From Rhodococcus qingshengii JCM 15477 (lineage in GTDB: Bacteria; Actinomycetota; Actinomycetes; Mycobacteriales; Mycobacteriaceae): 64,000 bases of DNA. This document shows, piece by piece, positions 35,789-44,027 of the stretch. Position 1 is the stretch's first letter. Each line of letters starts with the position of its first letter. The notes beneath the pieces are model-generated. The model was not told the origin of the DNA and searched no databases. It saw nothing but the letters and a program-made list of their open reading frames with translations. Location: contig NZ_CP096563.1 in assembly GCF_023221595.1 (NCBI RefSeq), positions 5,389,001 to 5,453,000 of the forward strand, in the 5' to 3' direction. A program made the translations under genes and the position numbers.

Positions 35789-36958
35789 GTGACTACCCAG
35801 ACCGCGCCCGACACCGACAGCGTTGATCTCGCAGAGTTCCGCAGCACTGTCCGAGCCTTCGCCAACGCCGAGATCCACCCAGGAGCAGCCGCACGCGACG
35901 AGTCCAAGGAGTTCCCGGCGCAGCTGGTCAAGCGCCTCGGGCAGCAGGACCTCATGGGCATTTCCGTGCCCGAGGAATTCGGCGGGCTGGGTCTGTCGAC
36001 ACGAACCCAACTGGTCGCCATCGAAGAAGTTGCACGCACCGACGCCGCGCTGGCATCGATCTACACCGCCCACTACCTGGGCCTCGAGCCGATTCTCGTC
36101 GGCGGCTCCGAAGAGCAGAAGCATCGCTGGTTGCCTCAACTCGCGTCGGGCGAACTACTGGCCGGCTTTGCACTCACAGAACCCGATGCCGGCTCCGACA
36201 TCGCCTCGATGCGTACCGTCGCCCGACGCGAGGACGACGGCTGGCATCTCTCCGGATCGAAGACGTACATCTCCAACGCCAAGGAAGCCGACCTGGTCGT
36301 GCTCTTCGCCAAGACGGACCCGAGCGCAGGATTCCGAGGCATCACCGCCTTCGTCGTCCCCAAGGGAACTCCGGGAATCAGCTACTCGGAGCCGCAGGAC
36401 AAGATGGGAATTCGTTCGGCCCCGACGTACACCGTCTACCTCGACGACGTCGTTCTGCCGCTCGACTCCGTGATCGGCACCGAAGGTCGCGGCGGCAACA
36501 TTGCCTTGACCGCCCTGAACCGAGCACGCATCGACGTAGCGGCAATGGCAAACGGCATCGCTTTGCGCGCTTGGGAACTGGGACGCGAGTACGCAACGGA
36601 GCGAAAGCAGTTCGGCACGCCGATCTTCGACTTCCAGGCAATCCAGCTACTCCTCGGTGGCTGCGACGCGCAACTTGTCGCATCACGCGTCACCGCAGAC
36701 TGGGCCGCCGACGTCAAGGACGCCGGTCAGGACATCCGCCGCGCCGCATCGATTTCGAAGTACGTCGCCACCGAAGCCTGCTTCTCGATCGTCGATCAAA
36801 CCGTACAGATCCACGGTGGCGCAGGTTTCATGCGCGAATCGGAAATCGAACGCCTGTACCGCGATTGCCGCATTCTCCGCATCTTCGAGGGCACCTCGCA
36901 GATCCAGTTGCTCACCATTGCCGGCAATGCTCCGTCGCCGCGTTCCACCGAGTTCTGA
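35789..36958 (+). CDS. Acyl-CoA dehydrogenase
   Basis: A 389-residue flavoprotein of the short/branched-chain acyl-CoA dehydrogenase type. FAD contacts: 'FALTEPDAGSDIASM', then 'GWHLSGSKTYISN'. Catalytic Glu in 'ILRIFEGTSQIQ'. The start chosen is the GTG at 35789 with a strong GAAGGAG site; an ATG at 35753 would add a non-homologous leader and overlaps a dyad. Eleven bases separate it from a CoA-transferase gene, and an IclR gene follows. The trio suggests activation of an acid by CoA transfer and then dehydrogenation, as in dicarboxylate or branched-acid breakdown; the substrate is not known. Confidence 0.87.
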   Translation: MTTQTAPDTDSVDLAEFRSTVRAFANAEIHPGAAARDESKEFPAQLVKRLGQQDLMGISVPEEFGGLGLSTRTQLVAIEEVARTDAALASIYTAHYLGLEPILVGGSEEQKHRWLPQLASGELLAGFALTEPDAGSDIASMRTVARREDDGWHLSGSKTYISNAKEADLVVLFAKTDPSAGFRGITAFVVPKGTPGISYSEPQDKMGIRSAPTYTVYLDDVVLPLDSVIGTEGRGGNIALTALNRARIDVAAMANGIALRAWELGREYATERKQFGTPIFDFQAIQLLLGGCDAQLVASRVTADWAADVKDAGQDIRRAASISKYVATEACFSIVDQTVQIHGGAGFMRESEIERLYRDCRILRIFEGTSQIQLLTIAGNAPSPRSTEF

Positions 36959-36969
36959 AAGGCGCGGAC

Positions 36970-38112
36970 ATGACTGCACTTCCCCCACTCGACGGCATCC
37001 GGGTCATCGACCTCTCACGCGTCCTTGCCGGACCCTACTGCACCGCACTGCTTTCCGACGCCGGTGCGGACGTCGTCAAGATCGAATCCGAACACGGTGA
37101 AGACTCTCGGCACCTCGGCCCGTTCCGCGACGGCGAGAGCATCTACTTCAACGTGCTCAATCGTGGCAAGCGTTCGGTGGCACTCAACCTCAAGAACGAC
37201 GGGGACCGTGAGGCGCTATTAACGCTCATCGAGACCGCCGACGTCGTCGTCGAAAACTTTCGCCCTGGAGTCACCAAGCGCCTGGGAATCGACTACGAGG
37301 CTGCGCGGGCTCGCAATCCGCGGATCGTGTACGCGTCCATCTCCGGTTTCGGACAGGACGGGCCCATGTCCGGAGCCGCCGCCTACGACCTTGTAGTCCA
37401 GGCTCTTTCGGGCATCATGAGCATCACCGGTTCGGAGGAATCCGGGCCGACACGGTTGGGTGAGTCGTTCGGAGACCTGGTCGCCGGGCTGTTCGCCGCC
37501 TGGGGAATCAGTACCGCCCTGCTGAGTGCACGGGCGAGCGGACTCGGGCAGCACCTTGACGTCGCGATGTTCGACAGCATGCTCGCCATGCTGCCGACAG
37601 CACACAGCCAACTGCAATCCACCGGGCTCACTCCCCCACGCGTCGGCAACCGTCATCCGGTGTCAACACCGTTCGACACCTACAAGGCCGACGACGGACT
37701 CTTCGTCCTCGCGGTTGCGAGCCAGTCGGGTTTCGAGAAGCTGGCGCAGACGATGAATCGCGTCGACCTGATCGCAGATCCTCGATTTGCCGACGACACC
37801 GCCCGGACCGAGAACGAACCGGCACTGCGCAAGGAGATCGAAAACTGGGCTGCCGGAAAGACCGTCGCCGACGTGGTCGGTATTCTCGGCGACGCGGGCC
37901 TCGCCGGCTCGGAAATCTGGGACGTCCAGCAGGCACTCACCTCCGCGCAGACCGAGTATCGCGGAGTCGTCGAATCGTTCGAGCACCCGGTAGCAGGAAA
38001 AATCTCCTACGTACGACAACCCGTCGTGTTCGGTGATAGCCGACGCCCCGATGTCCGCCGCAGTCCCCTGCTGGACGAGCACCACGGTGAGGTACTGCCG
38101 GGCTCGCGATAG
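36970..38112 (+). CDS. CaiB/BaiF family (class III) CoA-transferase
   Basis: A 380-residue class III CoA-transferase. Family marks: 'GIRVIDLSRVLAGPYCTALLSDAGADVVKIE', with the catalytic Asp later in 'QHLDVAMFDSMLAML' (family convention: Asp after the GxxxDLV region, here 'AAYDLVVQA'), and 'GNRHPVSTPFDTYKADDG'. It should move CoA between an acyl-CoA donor and a free acid. The ATG at 36970 follows AAAGGCG. Middle gene of the acyl-CoA dehydrogenase/CoA-transferase/IclR operon. Confidence 0.88.
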   Translation: MTALPPLDGIRVIDLSRVLAGPYCTALLSDAGADVVKIESEHGEDSRHLGPFRDGESIYFNVLNRGKRSVALNLKNDGDREALLTLIETADVVVENFRPGVTKRLGIDYEAARARNPRIVYASISGFGQDGPMSGAAAYDLVVQALSGIMSITGSEESGPTRLGESFGDLVAGLFAAWGISTALLSARASGLGQHLDVAMFDSMLAMLPTAHSQLQSTGLTPPRVGNRHPVSTPFDTYKADDGLFVLAVASQSGFEKLAQTMNRVDLIADPRFADDTARTENEPALRKEIENWAAGKTVADVVGILGDAGLAGSEIWDVQQALTSAQTEYRGVVESFEHPVAGKISYVRQPVVFGDSRRPDVRRSPLLDEHHGEVLPGSR

Positions 38113-38149
38113 ATTCAGCGCAGACATCCCTCGGCACTTGGAGTAGGAC

Positions 38150-38812
38150 ATGGCCCCCGGCGACGTGACCCGCAGCGCGAATCGCACGTTCGAACTTCTC
38201 GGTGCGATCGTCGAGCACGGCGGGTTGACGCTCGGCGACGCCGCCAAGGCAACCGATCTGGCAACCAGTACCGCGCTTCGCCTGATCAGAAGCCTCGAAC
38301 AAACCGAGTTCGTCGTCCGCGGCGAGGACAACGTCTATCGCGTCGGCCCGCGGCTACTACAGATCGGGGCTCGCGCTCTCGGTGACAATCAACTGTTGCC
38401 GAGAGCGCGGCCCGCGATGAAGGCCATCGCCGAAACCACCAGAGAGTCGACCTACCTGTCGACGAAGGGACCGAAAGACACTGCGCTGTATCTCGATCAG
38501 ATCGAGGGCACGCACGCGATCCGCCACATGGGGTGGGTGGGCCAGAGCGTTCCCCTGGACGGCACCGCCGTCGGCGCAGCGTTGAGCGGCAAGGTAGGCG
38601 AGAGCGGGTACGCCATTGCGCACGACACCATCGAGGATCACTCGACCGGAGTTGCCGCGCCGATCTACAACGCGGTCGGTCAGATAGCCGGAGCGCTCAG
38701 CGTCGTCGGCCCGACATTCCGTCTGACGGACGAGGTCTGCGCCAGCCACGGTCGTGTCTTGGTGGAGCACTGCGCCCGGTTGTCCGCGGAACTCGGCAGC
38801 CAGACACCCTGA
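38150..38812 (+). CDS. IclR-family regulator (acyl-CoA operon)
   Basis: A 220-residue IclR regulator: N-terminal winged helix (residues 1-70; 'TSTALRLIRSLEQTEFV' recognition helix) and a C-terminal effector domain (residues 80-220) with 'GQSVPLDGTAVGAAL' and 'GVAAPIYNAVGQIAGALSVVGP'. It is slightly short for the family (about 250). Third gene of the preceding operon, 37 bases after the CoA-transferase, so it probably controls it. The next gene is a second, different IclR protein. Confidence 0.85.
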   Translation: MAPGDVTRSANRTFELLGAIVEHGGLTLGDAAKATDLATSTALRLIRSLEQTEFVVRGEDNVYRVGPRLLQIGARALGDNQLLPRARPAMKAIAETTRESTYLSTKGPKDTALYLDQIEGTHAIRHMGWVGQSVPLDGTAVGAALSGKVGESGYAIAHDTIEDHSTGVAAPIYNAVGQIAGALSVVGPTFRLTDEVCASHGRVLVEHCARLSAELGSQTP

Positions 38813-38836
38813 CCACCCCGAGCACTTGGCGATTCA

Positions 38837-38852
38837 GTCTCGTATCCGAGAC
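38837..38852 (+). promoter_or_regulatory. IclR-type operator, copy 1
   Basis: GTCTCGTATCCGAGAC, a 16-base palindrome with one central asymmetric pair, 51 bases before the second IclR gene. Two variants of the same word lie upstream of hutH, so this is probably the autoregulatory site of that regulator. Confidence 0.7.
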
Positions 38853-38903
38853 AATGTGGTTCCCCGCTCCCACCTCAGCCCTACCCGTAAGGACACACCC
38901 CAT

Positions 38904-39695
38904 ATGACGACGAGCCGCGTGAAATCTGCTGAGCGCGTGCTCGACGTGCTCGATCTCCTGGCCCGCCGGGGTGTGCCGCTGGCGACGGCAGAAATCTCCA
39001 GCGCCCTCGAGCTGCCGAAGAGTACGACGCATCACCTCCTCAATGTCATGCGGGATCGACGGTTCGTCTCGTACTGGGCTGATCAACGCGCCTGGACCCT
39101 GGGTGTCTCGGCGTTCGAAGTCGGTGCGTCGTACATGCGGTCCGGCCCACTTCACCGTGAGGGCCAACGATTCATGCTGGCACTCACTCAGTCGACCGAC
39201 GAGACCTCCCATCTGGCGGTACTTCAGGGTTCTGACGTCATCTACCTCGACAAACGTGAACCTCTGAAGCCCGGCGTTCGGTTGGTGACCGAGATCGGGA
39301 CCCGCCTTCCGGCGCATCTCACCGCAGTCGGGCGGGCGATTCTGAGCCGTCTGGATGCGGAACAGATCAGCGCGCTCTACGAGGGGTACACCTGGCCGAC
39401 GCGGACCGGAACGGGTCCGTCGACGCTCGCCGAACTGCGAGAACTGCTCGCCGCAGCACGTGAGAGCGGATATGCGGTCGAAGAGAATGCGACGACATCC
39501 GGGATCAACTGCATCGCCAGCCCCGTGATCACACGGGACGGTCGTCCGGTCGCAGCTCTCGGCGTCACCTTCCTCTCCGGCTCCAAATCGGCCGAGGAGA
39601 GTGCCCTGATCGCCGACCGAGTGCGCGCCGTCAGCGCCGAGTTCTCCGCCGATCTCGGAGATCGAATGGTGGAGACCCCGACCGCAGACATGTAA
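38904..39695 (+). CDS. IclR-family regulator of the hut operon (probable)
   Basis: A 263-residue IclR protein. Winged helix at residues 5-70 ('LATAEISSALELPKSTTHHLLNVM' recognition region), effector domain with 'TSHLAVLQGSDVIYLDK', 'LPAHLTAVGRAILS' and 'GINCIASPVITRDGRPVAALGVTFLSG'. It lies directly upstream of hutH, and 16-base sites of the same sequence occur before its own gene and before hutH. It is therefore probably the histidine-pathway activator or repressor, acting with HutC. The ATG at 38904 follows GTAAGGACAC; a longer frame overlapping the previous gene is unlikely. Confidence 0.85.
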   Translation: MTTSRVKSAERVLDVLDLLARRGVPLATAEISSALELPKSTTHHLLNVMRDRRFVSYWADQRAWTLGVSAFEVGASYMRSGPLHREGQRFMLALTQSTDETSHLAVLQGSDVIYLDKREPLKPGVRLVTEIGTRLPAHLTAVGRAILSRLDAEQISALYEGYTWPTRTGTGPSTLAELRELLAAARESGYAVEENATTSGINCIASPVITRDGRPVAALGVTFLSGSKSAEESALIADRVRAVSAEFSADLGDRMVETPTADM

Positions 39696-39733
39696 CAAAA
39701 TTCTCCGTTTCGCACTCTGTGGGCCTTGTTTTC

Positions 39734-39769
39734 GTCTCATATTCAAGACTAGAGTCTCGTATACAAGAC
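39734..39769 (+). promoter_or_regulatory. Two IclR-type operators before hutH
   Basis: GTCTCATATTCAAGAC (39734-39749) and GTCTCGTATACAAGAC (39754-39769) are direct copies 20 bases apart, two turns of the helix. A -10-like TTAGAT follows at 39774, and the -35 position falls between the sites, as expected for an activator. Confidence 0.7.
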
Positions 39770-39804
39770 TTTGTTAGATAGCCACGCATCATCATTGGAG
39801 TCCC

Positions 39805-41373
39805 ATGAACGCCACCCCTGCCACCCAGACAGCCACCCGAACCATCGAGGTCGGAATCGGCGCTGTCACCATCGCCGACGTCGTCGACGTCGCGCGCAAC
39901 GGATACGGCGTTGCATTGACCGCGGAATCACTGGCCGCGATCGCCGAAAGTCGTGCACGCATCGAAGCGCTGGCCGCAGACCCCACACCGGTCTACGGAG
40001 TTTCCACCGGATTCGGCGCACTTGCCACCCGGCACATTCCGGCGCATCTGCGGACACAGTTGCAGCGCAGCCTGATCCGCTCACATGCGGCAGGTTCGGG
40101 ACCGGAAGTCGAACGCGAAGTGATCCGGGCCTTGATGCTTCTGCGTCTTTCGACGCTCGCCACCGGGCGAACCGGAGTGCGCCCTGTAGTCGCACAGGCG
40201 TACGCCGACCTACTCACCGCAGGCATCACCCCGGTGGTGCACGAATACGGCAGCCTCGGATGCTCGGGAGATCTGGCACCACTGGCGCATGTGGCGATGG
40301 CAATCATCGGTGAAGGTTCCGTCCGCACCGCCGACGGTGAACTCACCGATGCGGCAACGGCATTGGCTGCCCATGGTCTCGAACCGGTGGTTCTGGCCGA
40401 GAAGGAAGGCCTCGCCCTGATCAACGGTACCGACGGGATGCTCGGTCAACTGGCCCTTGCGATCACCGATCTCGATCATCTGCTCAAGTTGGCCGACATC
40501 GCTGCCGCCATGAGCGTCGAGGGCTTGCTCGGCACCGATCAAGTGTTCGCCGCCGATCTTCAGGCGCTTCGCCCCCACCCCGGACAGGGCGCGGCCGCCT
40601 CGAACATGGTGCGCTTGCTTGCCGACTCCCCGATCGTCGCCAGCCACGCGGGCCCTGACTGCACCAGAGTTCAGGACGCGTACTCACTGCGGTGCGCACC
40701 GCAGGTCGCCGGCGGCGCACGCGACACCGTCGATCACGCCCGACTGGTTGCCGGGCGCGAATTGGCCAGTGCTGTCGACAATCCCGTCGTCACTCTCGAC
40801 GGAAGGGTTCGGTCGAACGGTAACTTCCACGGAGCTCCCGTGGCTTACGTCTTGGACTTCCTCGCCATCGTGACCGCGGATGTCGCGGGGATCAGCGAAC
40901 GCCGAACCGACCGCTTCCTCGACGCAGCACGCAATCACGGTCTGACCCCCTTCCTCGCCGACGACCCCGGTGTCGACAGCGGACTGATGATCGCGCAGTA
41001 CACACAAGCTGCCATCGTGTCCGAACTCAAGCGACTCGCGAGCCCGGCCAGTGTCGATTCGATTCCCTCCTCGGCCATGCAGGAAGATCACGTCTCCATG
41101 GGATGGTCGGGTGCACGCAAGCTCCGCCGGTCCATCGACGGTCTCACCCGAGTTCTCGCGATCGAGATACTGACTGCAGCAAGAGGAATCGATTTGCGCT
41201 CCCCACTCGAGCCCTCCCCCGCCACCGGAGCCGTCCTTCGGACCCTGCGCGAGAAGGTGCAGGGGCCGGGTACCGATCGCTTCCTGTCCCCCGAGATCGA
41301 GGCCGCGGTGGACTTGGCGGCATCGGGTGCACTTGTTGCGGCCGCGGAGAACGCGATCGGCGCCCTGGCATGA
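39805..41373 (+). CDS. hutH: Histidine ammonia-lyase
   Basis: A 522-residue histidase that converts L-histidine to urocanate and ammonia. The self-made MIO cofactor triad is Cys153-Ser154-Gly155 (GSLGCSGDLAPL), the Cys form seen in some actinobacterial histidases rather than the usual Ala-Ser-Gly. 'YGVSTGFG' and 'RVQDAYSLRC' carry other active-site residues. The ATG at 39805 is preceded by GGAGTCCC. The TGA overlaps the next ATG (ATGA), so the aminotransferase is translationally coupled. Confidence 0.93.
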   Translation: MNATPATQTATRTIEVGIGAVTIADVVDVARNGYGVALTAESLAAIAESRARIEALAADPTPVYGVSTGFGALATRHIPAHLRTQLQRSLIRSHAAGSGPEVEREVIRALMLLRLSTLATGRTGVRPVVAQAYADLLTAGITPVVHEYGSLGCSGDLAPLAHVAMAIIGEGSVRTADGELTDAATALAAHGLEPVVLAEKEGLALINGTDGMLGQLALAITDLDHLLKLADIAAAMSVEGLLGTDQVFAADLQALRPHPGQGAAASNMVRLLADSPIVASHAGPDCTRVQDAYSLRCAPQVAGGARDTVDHARLVAGRELASAVDNPVVTLDGRVRSNGNFHGAPVAYVLDFLAIVTADVAGISERRTDRFLDAARNHGLTPFLADDPGVDSGLMIAQYTQAAIVSELKRLASPASVDSIPSSAMQEDHVSMGWSGARKLRRSIDGLTRVLAIEILTAARGIDLRSPLEPSPATGAVLRTLREKVQGPGTDRFLSPEIEAAVDLAASGALVAAAENAIGALA

Positions 41374-42443
41374 GCGCGCCCGGTGCGCTGAGGCCTCGCC
41401 CCCGACCCGAAATCGAAGCGCTCCCTCGATACTCCAAAGCCGCCGGCCTCGAGCAGGTTCGGTGGCGGGCGTCGAGCAACGAGTCGACGGTTGCACCCTC
41501 GGCGGCCATTCTCGAGGCCGTCAATCTCGCGGCCTCACACTCACACTTGTATCCGTCGCTGTTCGGCGACACACTGATAGCCCGGTTGAGCGACCGTCTG
41601 GGCGTGGGCGACGACCAGGTACTGGTCGGCGCCGGGTCGTTGGCACTGCTCCAGCAGGTATTGACCGCATACACGGGCCCTGGCACCGAAGTCGTCTACC
41701 CGTGGCGCAGCTACGAGGCGTACCCGATACTGATCGGAATCGCCGGGGCGAGCGGTGTACCCGTCGCACTCGATTCCGAACATCGGCACGATCTGAGTGC
41801 AATGTCGGCAGCCGTGACTCCGCGGACCCGCGCAGTACTCGTCTGCAACCCCAACAATCCGACCGGAAGCGAGTTCTCGACCGCCGAGTTCGTCTCGTTC
41901 GCCCGCTCGATCCCGGGTGACGTCCTCATCCTTCTGGACGAGGCTTACCGGGAGTTCGCGACCAGCGATGTCGACGGCGTCGACCTGTTTCGAGCCTTTC
42001 CCAACATCGTCGTCTTCCGAACCTTCTCCAAGGCTTACGGATTGGCCGGACTTCGTGCCGGCTATGCCGTCACCAACTCGGCGATCGCAGCGGATCTTCG
42101 CAGCGCTGCACCGCCCTTCGGGCTCAGCGCCGTTGCCGAGGCCGCAGCCTGCGCGGCCCTGACCGATCCGGCACACACCGATTCGATAGTCGAAACGGTG
42201 ACCGCGGGTCGCTCTCACCTATGTGAGCAATTGGCTCTGCGCGGCGTCGAGACGGTCCCGAGCGGTGCCAACTTCGTGTGGATCCCTCTCGGCAAGAGAG
42301 CTTCTGCACTCGAAGCGGCCTGCGTCGCGCAGGGTGTCTCGGTCCGGATGTTCCCCGGCGAGGGTGTGCGGGTGACCGTAGGTGAGCGGGCAGCAGAAGA
42401 CGCCGTGATCGCCGCTGTGGATGCACTCGCACACAACCTTTGA
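41370..42443 (+). CDS. HisC-like class I/II aminotransferase in the hut operon
   Basis: A 357-residue PLP aminotransferase of the histidinol-phosphate aminotransferase type: 'RWRASSNESTVAPS', 'VLVCNPNNPTGSEF', 'LLDEAYREF', and PLP lysine in 'FRTFSKAYGLAGLRAGY'. The C-terminal 'GANFVWIPL' is as in HisC. It overlaps hutH by 4 bases and is followed by a FAD-linked 2-hydroxyacid oxidase, so its likely role is histidine/imidazole-pyruvate exchange rather than histidine biosynthesis (inference). Start at ATG 41370; upstream in-frame ATGs lie inside hutH. Confidence 0.87.
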   Translation: MSAPGALRPRPRPEIEALPRYSKAAGLEQVRWRASSNESTVAPSAAILEAVNLAASHSHLYPSLFGDTLIARLSDRLGVGDDQVLVGAGSLALLQQVLTAYTGPGTEVVYPWRSYEAYPILIGIAGASGVPVALDSEHRHDLSAMSAAVTPRTRAVLVCNPNNPTGSEFSTAEFVSFARSIPGDVLILLDEAYREFATSDVDGVDLFRAFPNIVVFRTFSKAYGLAGLRAGYAVTNSAIAADLRSAAPPFGLSAVAEAAACAALTDPAHTDSIVETVTAGRSHLCEQLALRGVETVPSGANFVWIPLGKRASALEAACVAQGVSVRMFPGEGVRVTVGERAAEDAVIAAVDALAHNL

Positions 42444-42459
42444 CCGACTGGAGAAAAGA

Positions 42460-43824
42460 ATGTCCGTCCACGAACTTGCTCGGTCGATCGGTTCGAGTCG
42501 CCTGATCACCGACCCTGCGGTAATGGACTCGTACCGCCGTGACGAGGCCCATCTCGCCGAACCCGGCCATCCGGTAGCCGTCATGCTCGCCGAAACTGCG
42601 GCCGACATTTCCGAGGCTCTGAAATGGGCTACTGCTCACCGTGTCCCGGTGGTAACCCGCGGTGCGGGAACCGGTTTGGCGGGCGGCGGGGCAGCCGTCG
42701 AGGGCTGCCTGGTCATCTCGACCACTCGTATGCGCTCGATTCTCGAGGTCAATCCGGACGATCAGCTCGCTGTCGTGGAAGCCGGGGTGATCAACGCCGA
42801 CATCAGTCGAGCAGCAGACGAGTACGGGCTGATGTACGCCCCTGATCCGAGCAGTTTCGAGATCTCCACGATCGGCGGAAACATCGCCACCAACGCCGGT
42901 GGACTGCGTTGCGTGAAGTACGGCGTCACCCGCGATTCAGTCCTGGGTCTCGAGGTTGTGCTCGCCGACGGTCGGATCGTGCGGACAGGCCGAAGGACCG
43001 TCAAAGGTGTTGCGGGATACGACTTGACCAGTCTTCTCGTCGGTTCGGAGGGAACACTCGGAGTCGTCACGAGTGCCACGCTGAAGTTGCAGCCCAAGCC
43101 CAAGAGAGCACCGGTCACCGTCGTCGGCAGTTTCGATTCTCTCCGCTCCGCAGCGGACGCAGTTGCCGCGGTCGTTCGCGACGGGATCGGACCGAGCCTG
43201 CTGGAGCTGATCGATCGAGCAACGCTGCGCGCAGTCGACGACTGGAAACGAATCGGATTGGAAGACAACACCGCCGCGATGCTGATCGCACAGGCCGACG
43301 GGGTCGATGCCGACGCAGCAGCCGCGGCGATGCAGAAACACTTCGAGAGGGCGGGCGCCGATTTTGTCGCCGTCTCGCAGGACGCGGCAGAAGCCGCACA
43401 GCTACTCGAGATTCGCCGACTCGCCTATCCGGCTTCCGAACGACTCGGGCAATGTCTCGTGGAAGACGTCGGGGTCCCGCGGTCGAAACTGCCCGACATG
43501 CTCGAGAGTATCGACCGAGCGGCCGCCGAGCACATGGTCAAGATCATGACTGTCGCGCATGCTGGTGACGGCAACGTCCATCCGACCTTCGTCTTCGACC
43601 GCGCTGCCGACGGCTCGGTCCCCGAAGCCGTGTGGACCGCCGCGGACGAGGTCTTCCGGCGTGCTCTCGAACTCGGCGGAACTCTGACCGGAGAGCACGG
43701 CGTCGGCGTTCTGAAGCGTCGCTGGCTCTCTCTCGAGCTCGGCGAGGACAGCATGCAACTGCACCGATCGATCAAGGCTGCCTTCGACCCGCTCGGAATC
43801 CTCAACCCGGGTAAGGGTTTCTGA
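42460..43824 (+). CDS. FAD-linked 2-hydroxyacid oxidase (GlcD/D-lactate dehydrogenase type)
   Basis: A 454-residue VAO-fold flavoprotein. The PCMH-type FAD domain (residues 30-215) has 'VPVVTRGAGTGLAGGGAA', 'PDPSSFEISTIGGNIATNAGG' and 'GSEGTLGVVT'. The C-terminal FAD-oxidase domain has 'AHAGDGNVHPTFVF' (metal/substrate His) and 'TGEHGVG', ending 'FDPLGILNPGKGF'. Such enzymes oxidise D-2-hydroxyacids to 2-oxoacids. In this operon a plausible substrate is imidazole-lactate, giving imidazole-pyruvate for the adjacent aminotransferase. Start at ATG 42460 (GGAGAAAAG before it). Confidence 0.87.
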   Translation: MSVHELARSIGSSRLITDPAVMDSYRRDEAHLAEPGHPVAVMLAETAADISEALKWATAHRVPVVTRGAGTGLAGGGAAVEGCLVISTTRMRSILEVNPDDQLAVVEAGVINADISRAADEYGLMYAPDPSSFEISTIGGNIATNAGGLRCVKYGVTRDSVLGLEVVLADGRIVRTGRRTVKGVAGYDLTSLLVGSEGTLGVVTSATLKLQPKPKRAPVTVVGSFDSLRSAADAVAAVVRDGIGPSLLELIDRATLRAVDDWKRIGLEDNTAAMLIAQADGVDADAAAAAMQKHFERAGADFVAVSQDAAEAAQLLEIRRLAYPASERLGQCLVEDVGVPRSKLPDMLESIDRAAAEHMVKIMTVAHAGDGNVHPTFVFDRAADGSVPEAVWTAADEVFRRALELGGTLTGEHGVGVLKRRWLSLELGEDSMQLHRSIKAAFDPLGILNPGKGF

Positions 43825-43873
43825 TTTCTCGCGTGGTGTTACACAGCATTTACGCGAAAACGGGTCCCGGGTA

Positions 43874-43902
43874 TTGACGCCTGTATATACAGGCATATAC
43901 AT
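43874..43902 (+). promoter_or_regulatory. Promoter of the permease-hutUIG operon with HutC-like operator in its spacer
   Basis: TTGACG (43874-43879) and TATACA (43896-43901) form a -35/-10 pair with a 16-base spacer. The perfect palindrome GCCTGTATATACAGGC (43879-43894) fills that spacer and matches the TGTATATACA core bound by HutC proteins. Confidence 0.7.
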
Positions 43903-43925
43903 TTATCCGCAGTGACAGTGACCCA

Positions 43926-43967
43926 GCGCACAAAGCACAAGGCGCAAAGCACCAAGCACGAAGAAGG
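43926..43967 (+). repeat. Heptamer direct repeats in the permease leader
   Basis: About five to six 7-base units related to AAGCACA/AGGCGCA/AAGCACC/AAGCACG follow one another without gaps, purine-rich and in the predicted 5' leader of the permease message. Confidence 0.5.
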
Positions 43968-44027
43968 TGGGCAATACCCCGACGTCGATTCCGTCGCTCG
44001 ACGGGCTCGCAGCAGAAAGACAGGCCT

